11,972 nucleotides of DNA from CAYRGE01 sp964423985 (lineage in GTDB: Bacteria > Patescibacteriota > Minisyncoccia > Phycocordibacterales > CAYRGE01). The number at the start of each line of letters is the position of its first letter. The first letter of the stretch is position 1. The position numbers and the translations under genes are program-made. Shown here piece by piece: positions 6,641 through 11,972 of the stretch. The stretch covers positions 1 to 11,972 of the forward strand of contig CAYRGE010000016.1 in the NCBI GenBank assembly GCA_964423985.1, in the 5' to 3' direction. The notes below the pieces were generated by a model that saw only the letters and a program-made list of their open reading frames with translations, was not told the origin of the DNA and did not search any database.

Positions 6641-8004
6641 ATTCCTGTTTTTTCAAAATAATAAATCTTCCACTTCTTTTTTATTGCAACTTTTTTTAAA
6701 ATTTTATCTGGATTTACAACCACGCGATGTTTAACAATACCAAGAAGTGGTAAATCAGAATAATGGTCTGTATACACCACTGTCTGGTTGAGAGAAAGTT
6801 TGTTTTTTATGGCAAATTCTCTCAATGCTTGATTTTTTCTTTTCCCATACATAAGGTCTCCTTTAATTTTACCAGTAAAAACCCTGTTTTCGTGAGCTAT
6901 TTGAGTACAAATATAATCATCTATTTGCAACAGCGAGGCTACTCTAGAAACTAAAATATCGGGAGCGTTTGAAATAAGCACCACTGTCCGCCCATTGTTC
7001 TTGTGATTCTTTACAAGGTTGATGGCTTCTTTATAAATTTTTTTTCTCAATACCTCTCTTACAAAAATGTCAGTATACTTATTTATGTCGCTAACCGTAT
7101 ACCCTTCCAAAAAACGATATGCCTTCTCCATTACCTTTCTTGGATTGTTTGCTATATGGACCTTATATAAAAGTAACCATAACAGTGTTTTAATATATGT
7201 CTTTATTGGAATAATCTTTTTACGCAGAGCATACTTCAAAAAATAAGACTGGCTTTGCCCTTTTAATACAGTATTATCCATATCAAAAACAACAAGCTTG
7301 GGTCCATGTCGTTTCTTTTTTATTTTATTATTTATATATTTTTGCCCAGAAAGCCTTGCTATTTCGTGCATAACTTCATTTGTAAGTATATAGTGTGCTT
7401 TTTTATTTAAATTAACATCTTTTTTCTGTTTAAGAAAAATCGGCTTCCCTATGTTGAATTCTATTTGCTTATTAATTCGTGGATACTTATCAAAGCGAGA
7501 CATTGTTTCGTAGGCCCCCTTTATTCCAACAGGAACAACTGGCACATTAAGAGTTGTTGCATATTTTGCAACCCCATGAAACGCTGGCAGTAGCTTTCCA
7601 TCAGCAGACCTAGTTCCTTCTGGGAAAATGCCTATAACCCTTCCTTCCTTAAGAAGCTGAAAAACTCTATTGTGTAGCACTCTTTTATCTTTCATTTTGC
7701 GTTCTGTTTTAATTTGCTTTGTTGTTTCCATAATTGGTCTCCAAAACCAGCTTTTATAAAATTTTTCTGCGGTAAGGTAATGAATCTGTCTTGGTGTAAT
7801 CGCGATAAATGCGATGAAATCAAAATAACTAGCATGATTAAATGCAATAATAACTGGACCTTTTTTAGGAATGTTTTCAATTCCAATAACTTTTTTAATC
7901 CATAAAAACCTAACAAGAGGTCCAGCAACTTGTTTTAAAAACAAAAAAAATACAATTATAAACCATTTTTCTATCACTAAAAATCTTTTACTTTGTTTTT
8001 TCAT
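6637..8004 (-). CDS. Fusion of PlsC-type 1-acylglycerol-3-phosphate acyltransferase and HAD phosphatase
   Basis: This 455-aa protein joins two enzymes. After an N-terminal hydrophobic helix (about 12-36), the PlsC acyltransferase domain carries the HX4D motif NHASYFD (His57, Asp62) and the substrate motif FPEGTRS (127-133). PlsC enzymes acylate lysophosphatidic acid to phosphatidic acid at the inner membrane face. A basic linker (about 222-236) leads to a HAD domain of the phosphoserine-phosphatase-like (IB) type: motif I DMDNT (Asp241, Asp243), motif II LISN (Ser345), basic motif III around Lys388-Lys390, and motif IV DHYSDLP (Asp413, Asp417). All catalytic residues appear present in both halves. 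The natural phosphatase substrate is unknown. The ATG has a good Shine-Dalgarno site, AGGA, about 5 nt upstream. The 3' end overlaps the kinase gene by 4 nt. Proteins with the HAD domain first and PlsC second are known in actinobacteria; here the order is reversed. Confidence 0.92.
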   Translation of the reverse strand: MKKQSKRFLVIEKWFIIVFFLFLKQVAGPLVRFLWIKKVIGIENIPKKGPVIIAFNHASYFDFIAFIAITPRQIHYLTAEKFYKSWFWRPIMETTKQIKTERKMKDKRVLHNRVFQLLKEGRVIGIFPEGTRSADGKLLPAFHGVAKYATTLNVPVVPVGIKGAYETMSRFDKYPRINKQIEFNIGKPIFLKQKKDVNLNKKAHYILTNEVMHEIARLSGQKYINNKIKKKRHGPKLVVFDMDNTVLKGQSQSYFLKYALRKKIIPIKTYIKTLLWLLLYKVHIANNPRKVMEKAYRFLEGYTVSDINKYTDIFVREVLRKKIYKEAINLVKNHKNNGRTVVLISNAPDILVSRVASLLQIDDYICTQIAHENRVFTGKIKGDLMYGKRKNQALREFAIKNKLSLNQTVVYTDHYSDLPLLGIVKHRVVVNPDKILKKVAIKKKWKIYYFEKTGM

Positions 8005-8090
8005 ATTTTTCCTATATTAAAAACACTAGCCTTAGAAAATTTAAAATCATCCTTATTTTTATTTTATCATATTAATGCCCTTAAGTGTTT

Positions 8091-8151
8091 TTATTCTTAT
8101 TGGATATTTATTTAGTGAGCATCCCTTACAAAAAATATCCAATAAGAATAA
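8091..8151. repeat. 19-bp perfect inverted repeat between rodA and plsC-HAD
   Basis: The arms TTATTCTTATTGGATATTT (8091-8109) and AAATATCCAATAAGAATAA (8133-8151) are perfect reverse complements around a 23-nt loop. The structure begins 4 nt after the rodA stop. On the minus strand the stem is followed by AAACACTTAAGG, not a U-tract, so it is not a standard intrinsic terminator. It could act as an mRNA-stabilising or attenuating hairpin at the end of the rodA message, a factor binding site, or the remnant of a small inverted-repeat element. Confidence 0.9.
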
Positions 8152-8155
8152 TGAA

Positions 8156-9280
8156 CTAAATGCCAATAAATTCATTTTTGACATCCTCGCGATGAATTCT
8201 GCGTGAATATCCACGCATATTCATTAAAATACCTAATCCCAAGAACACTGTAAGCATATGTGAACCACCATAACTCATAAAGGGAATTGTTGTGCCTGTT
8301 ACTGGCAATAATCCAATGTTTGTACCTATGTGGATAAAAAAATGACTCATAAATAAAATAGCGAGACCTATCCCAAATAGTGCCTCAAAATTACTTGCAC
8401 CAGTTATTGAATTAGCCAGTATTCGCCAAAAAATAATTCCGAATAGTAAAAATATTATCAACACACCAACAAAACCCCACTCTTCCGCAAATGCTGCAAA
8501 AATAAAATCTGTATGATATTCTGGCAAAAACTCAAGGCGTGATTGTGTTCCAAAACCAACACCCTTTCCAAATAACTCACCTGACCCTACGGCAATTTTT
8601 GACTGATGTGCGTTATAACCAGCACCCTGTATGTCTGCATATGGATCAAGAAATGATAATACTCTGTTTTTTTGATAGTCTTCAAATACAAAACCCCATA
8701 AAATACCTGAAGACAGCGCACTGAGTGTAAATATAATTAATAGATGTTTTTTTGATATTCCAGAGGCAAAAACCATACCAAACCATATCAAAAAAATAAT
8801 CACCGCTGTCCCAAAATCGGGCTGAAAGAAAATAAGCAAAAACGGCACCAGCGCATATATGCCAGAAATAAATATGTGCTTTATGTTTGCAATTTCCACA
8901 TGTCTTCTTGAAAAATATTTTGCCAAAACAAGTATTAATACAATTTTCATTATCTCAGAAGGCTGAAAAGAGACAATCCCCAAATCAAACCAACTTCGAG
9001 CTCCTTGAAAAACCTGCCCTGTTATAAGAAGTATTGCCAACAACAATAGCATCAAAACAAAAATCCCAACAAGCACATATGTTCGCCTCAAAAAGCGTAA
9101 ATCAATAAATACTAGCAAGAAAAATAAAGAAACTGCAATAACTATCCACTGTATTTGTTTTATAAAAAAAACACTTCCTTCACTAAATGAATACATTGTA
9201 ATTAAACCAGCCACAAGAAGCGGTATTGTAGAAAGAAAAAGAACCCAGTCAAACTTGTTTAAAAAATTCAATTTTTTCAT
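8156..9280 (-). CDS. rodA: Peptidoglycan glycosyltransferase RodA (SEDS family)
   Basis: RodA is the SEDS-family glycosyltransferase that polymerises glycan strands from lipid II, working with a class B penicillin-binding protein during elongation. This 374-aa protein has the expected length and about ten membrane helices. Family motifs are GARSWFDLG...FQPSEIMK (93-112), QPDFGT (153-158), GKGVGFGTQSRLEFLPEYHTDFIF (split over 238-261) and NIGLLPVTGTTIPFMSYGGS (321-340). Asp258 in HTDFIF is the position of the Asp essential for polymerase activity in studied RodA proteins, and Trp97 is also conserved. The LEFLPE-HTDFIF pattern favours RodA over FtsW. The ATG overlaps the preceding vWA gene's TAA by 1 nt (TAATG), so the two are co-translated. 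No partner PBP or mreBCD genes lie in the window, unlike the common rod cluster. Confidence 0.95.
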   Translation of the reverse strand: MKKLNFLNKFDWVLFLSTIPLLVAGLITMYSFSEGSVFFIKQIQWIVIAVSLFFLLVFIDLRFLRRTYVLVGIFVLMLLLLAILLITGQVFQGARSWFDLGIVSFQPSEIMKIVLILVLAKYFSRRHVEIANIKHIFISGIYALVPFLLIFFQPDFGTAVIIFLIWFGMVFASGISKKHLLIIFTLSALSSGILWGFVFEDYQKNRVLSFLDPYADIQGAGYNAHQSKIAVGSGELFGKGVGFGTQSRLEFLPEYHTDFIFAAFAEEWGFVGVLIIFLLFGIIFWRILANSITGASNFEALFGIGLAILFMSHFFIHIGTNIGLLPVTGTTIPFMSYGGSHMLTVFLGLGILMNMRGYSRRIHREDVKNEFIGI

Positions 9281-10677
9281 TATCTAGTCGTGGAGAAATT
9301 GTTTGCGCGAACATTAATTTCAGTAGTAAAAATCTCTTCTGCACAAATAATTTGAGCTATTTCATTGTATACTTCACTCAATTCTCCAACCGTCAATGCT
9401 TTATAGTATTTATCTTTGGAAGAAGCTATCTCGTCACGAAGAAATTCTTCATCAACACCACCACCAAGACCTATTACATAAATTATTATATTATTTTCTC
9501 TGGCTACAAGAGCGTGTTCCACAGCATAATTTTCAGCATATGAAACATCGTTAATATTTTGTGGATTACGAGGTCTTGTTGCAATACCATCTGTTAATAA
9601 AACTATTGCATCTATTGCCTTGCCTCTATTTCTTGTTGAGGTAAGTTCTTTTGTTGCTTTTTTAATAGAATCACCAATATTTGTGTGCTGAATTTCATTA
9701 GTAAAAATTTCCACAGCATCAATAGATTCTTTCACTGATTCATGATTAAGAGTTAATTTATGATCTATTGGATATGAGGCAACGGTAGCAAAAGAAACCA
9801 AACCGACTTGATCGTCCTTACGAATATTGCTTATAAACTGAATTGCAGATTCCTTTGCATCTGTTAGTGGTTGTGGTGGATTAAGACCATCATCGTTCAT
9901 ACTCCCAGATCTGTCTATTATAAGAACAACATCAACTGAAGTAATACATATGTTGTTTTCTGGGTTTTTTTTAATTGGACTTGCTAGTGCAAAAAATAAA
10001 TCTCCTTCTGAGTCTCCAGCCAGTGTACTCATATGTGTTGAAGATATTGCTACAACTTCTCCTTTTTTGTTGGAAATAAGTGCAACTGCCTCAATGTTTC
10101 GCTTGGTGTCCAAAGAATTATTTTCAACAATAGCAGTTATCCTTGGTGGTGTTTTTTCATGAAACAATCTTTTGTTTTTTATTTTAAGATGCCTATTTTG
10201 GGATAGTGTTCGCTCCCATTTTGGCATATCAAATTCAACGTCTATGCGCGTTGGTTTTTCAGAGATTGCTGTTGAATGTTCAATTAGCGCGAATCTGTCC
10301 ATTGCATTTATGTATGTTGCTCCGCTTCGCTCGGCCAACACATCACCAGAACTATTATATGCTTTTATTGTATACCCTAGGTTTCTTATGCCAGCATTTA
10401 TGTTTTTGTTTTCAATAAATACAACCATATCATAAACACCGTCTTTAGCCAGAAAAGCATCACTCCACAGAACAGAGAGCTCTTCAACTTGAAACACACA
10501 TAGCCTCACACATGGACCTCCGCAATCAATGCCTATTTCTTCTTGATTTTGCTTTCCGTCAAAACAAGTCGGTGTTTCGTATAATAAAAAAAATAGAAAA
10601 ACTGTGGTGACAAAAATAAAGAAACCAACAACAAGGGCAAGATAGATAATTTGTCGTTTTTTAGACCAAGAAAGCAT
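9280..10677 (-). CDS. Membrane-anchored von Willebrand factor A domain protein
   Basis: vWA domains bind ligands through a metal site (MIDAS) and usually mediate protein-protein interaction. This 465-aa protein has an N-terminal membrane anchor (about 10-33). A juxtamembrane motif with four Cys follows (C38, C52, C56, C60; pattern C-x-DG...N..E.GIDCGGPC...C), then a beta-rich region (about 65-235), and a vWA domain (about 246-445). MIDAS residues are complete: DRSGS (255-259), Thr332 in HTNIGDS and Asp363 in LLTDG. The four-Cys segment could form disulfides or bind metal outside the membrane. The C-terminus lies just beyond the vWA fold with no second anchor. The stop codon overlaps the rodA start by 1 nt, suggesting an envelope or elongasome role; that is inference. 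No Shine-Dalgarno site or confident promoter was found upstream. Confidence 0.88.
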   Translation of the reverse strand: MLSWSKKRQIIYLALVVGFFIFVTTVFLFFLLYETPTCFDGKQNQEEIGIDCGGPCVRLCVFQVEELSVLWSDAFLAKDGVYDMVVFIENKNINAGIRNLGYTIKAYNSSGDVLAERSGATYINAMDRFALIEHSTAISEKPTRIDVEFDMPKWERTLSQNRHLKIKNKRLFHEKTPPRITAIVENNSLDTKRNIEAVALISNKKGEVVAISSTHMSTLAGDSEGDLFFALASPIKKNPENNICITSVDVVLIIDRSGSMNDDGLNPPQPLTDAKESAIQFISNIRKDDQVGLVSFATVASYPIDHKLTLNHESVKESIDAVEIFTNEIQHTNIGDSIKKATKELTSTRNRGKAIDAIVLLTDGIATRPRNPQNINDVSYAENYAVEHALVARENNIIIYVIGLGGGVDEEFLRDEIASSKDKYYKALTVGELSEVYNEIAQIICAEEIFTTEINVRANNFSTTR

Positions 10678-10800
10678 ATTATAAAAAATAATCGGTATAT
10701 TTTGTTGTTTAAATACTTTCCAGCAACAAAACTAATCTAGCTGTAAAAAGTACTGTTTCAAGCCACGCAGCAATAAAATAATCAAATTTCAAGTTTCATA

Positions 10801-10953
10801 CTGGCTTGCTTCGTCGTTTCGCTACTGCTACACTTCTCGCAAAGACGGTGATTGAACGGTTGTTTGTCATCACTAGAAGCTGTTTGTTATTGCTAGTATT
10901 TATTTATCATTACGAACACTTTATTTGTCATTGCGAGGTACGAAGCAATCCAG
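10801..10953 (-). repeat. MITE-like repeat element, locus D
   Basis: This 153-bp element is bounded by terminal inverted repeats CTGGCTTGCTTCGT (10801-10814) and ACGAAGCAATCCAG (10940-10953), which pair at 13 of 14 positions. Next to the right terminus is the GTCATTGCGAGG core shared with loci A-C. Inside are four degenerate units of 20 nt (20-21 for the last): 10855-10874, 10875-10894, 10895-10914 and 10915-10935. The left end carries the second core form (CTTCTCGCAAAGACGG, 10833-10848) also seen in locus C. No transposase is encoded. The flanks AGTTTCAT and AGTTATCAT are similar but not a clean target duplication. Confidence 0.75.
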
Positions 10954-11203
10954 AGTTATCATTTCGGATTACTGCAAGAATATTTACTAAATAATTTTTA
11001 CTGCTATAGCGAATAAAACCCCGATAACAAGACAAGGAGTAGTCTTGTTGTTGAGAACTAAATCTATTATTTTAAAAGTTTTTTTAAATGATAGATTTAA
11101 ATAATAGTTTTAATTTTAATACATTTAAAAAAATTAAAACCCACTAAAATAAATACACACAATATAAAAAATAAGAATTTTTATATTGTAGTTTAATAAT
11201 ACC
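10954..11203. other. Non-coding interval with a run of AT-rich hairpins downstream of the rRNA terminator
   Basis: No gene is supported. Four inverted repeats follow each other: AACAAGAC/GTCTTGTT (11026-11033 and 11042-11049), AAATCTAT/ATAGATTT (11060-11067 and 11091-11098), GTTTTAATTTT/AAAATTAAAAC (11107-11117 and 11130-11140), and the 12-bp ACAATATAAAAA/TTTTTATATTGT (11159-11170 and 11178-11189). All are perfect in the arms given. They could be back-up terminators of the rRNA operon, a processed trailer, or simple AT-rich sequence. Confidence 0.6.
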
Positions 11204-11238
11204 AAAAAAACACCATCCGTGCCATGCCGTTGGTGTTT
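11204..11238 (-). terminator. Rho-independent terminator of the rRNA operon
   Basis: On the minus strand, AAACACCA (11238-11231) pairs with TGGTGTTT (11215-11208) around a 15-nt loop, and the stem runs into a tract of seven T's (11210-11204). It starts about 20 nt after the 5S rRNA 3' end, the expected position for the end of an rRNA transcript. Confidence 0.85.
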
Positions 11239-11259
11239 TGTTATTTTCTGTCAAGAGCT

Positions 11260-11372
11260 CTATTCTGGCGGTGAGCTACTTTCCCCAAAAGAGTATCATC
11301 GCCGCTGGAGGGCTTAACTTCTGTGTTCGGAATGAGAACAGGTGTTACACCTCCGCCGAACCACCAGAATAG
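11260..11372 (-). rRNA. rrf: 5S ribosomal RNA
   Basis: The minus strand reads as a typical bacterial 5S rRNA of about 113 nt. The terminal helix CTATTCTGG/CCAGAATAG (11372-11364 with 11268-11260) closes the molecule. The conserved loop region CATTCCGAACACAGAAGTTAAG is present (around 11312-11333), as is the GGCGATGATACT-type arm. It lies downstream of the 23S gene on the same strand, in standard operon order, and a terminator follows. Exact ends are set by the terminal stem and could shift by a few bases, as pairing continues two bases outward. Confidence 0.95.
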
Positions 11373-11506
11373 AGACCTCAACAAAAAATATTTATTGTTG
11401 TGTATTTTTAAAATTTAATATTTTAATATCAAATTTTAATTATTTTTAGTTAATTTTTAGCGATATGCATGCAAAACATTTAAAGTGATTTTCAAATTAT
11501 CTAGCA
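11373..11506 (-). other. 23S-5S internal transcribed spacer
   Basis: This is a spacer of about 130 nt, very AT-rich, with no tRNA gene. An inverted repeat CAACAA/TTGTTG (around 11379-11400) lies just before the 5S gene and may take part in pre-rRNA processing. The boundary with 23S is approximate. Confidence 0.6.

Positions 11507-11972
<466 letters not shown>

Noticed and set aside
8005..8090. Promoter for the PlsC-HAD gene (TATGAT-like box)
   Set aside because: No acceptable -35 partner was found and the DNA is too AT-rich to trust a single hexamer. Read-through from rodA is equally possible.
10806..10994. Plus-strand 62-codon open frame
   Set aside because: It lies inside repeat element D, with no ribosome site and no family resemblance.

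Overview
The window is low-GC bacterial DNA. It holds the 3' half of an rRNA operon (23S then 5S, minus strand), seven protein-coding genes using the standard code, and an intergenic repeat family. Small genes packed end to end, few clear Shine-Dalgarno sites, an RNHCP-type zinc protein, a vWA protein with a four-Cys juxtamembrane motif, and a TPR-tailed O-antigen ligase suggest a Patescibacteria/CPR lineage (Parcubacteria-like). That placement is inferred from gene style; the partial 23S is the marker that could test it.

Layout from left to right. Positions 7-134 hold repeat locus A. Positions 164-2329 (minus) encode an O-antigen ligase/polymerase-like membrane protein with a C-terminal TPR region. 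Positions 2414-2610 hold repeat locus B, ending in a 100-N scaffold gap whose two flanks are the same 55 bases, so the gap is probably an assembly artefact. Positions 2809-3222 (plus) encode MscL. Positions 3223-3663 are non-coding, with small hairpins and repeat locus C. A minus-strand block then runs from 10677 down to 3664: vWA-domain protein, RodA, a 19-bp perfect inverted repeat, a PlsC acyltransferase-HAD phosphatase fusion, a 7TM-type sensor histidine kinase, a second kinase-like protein that lacks the phosphoacceptor histidine, and an RNHCP zinc protein. Positions 10678-11207 hold repeat locus D, which looks like a 153-bp MITE-like element, and several AT-rich hairpins. The rRNA genes follow: terminator, 5S, spacer and partial 23S.

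Functionally the window is about the cell envelope: glycan polymerisation or transfer, osmotic release (MscL), peptidoglycan elongation (RodA), phospholipid synthesis (PlsC-HAD), and two membrane sensors translationally coupled to the lipid enzyme. No response regulator is present.

The most unusual signals are: (1) the degenerate histidine kinase with Lys in place of the H-box His, directly after an intact kinase; (2) an insertion of roughly 100 nt, closed by a long helix, near the 3' end of 23S rRNA where helix 98 should lie; (3) a dispersed repeat family that combines terminal inverted repeats with exact-period 20-nt degenerate tandem units; (4) the PlsC-HAD fusion; and (5) the 19-bp perfect palindrome after rodA.
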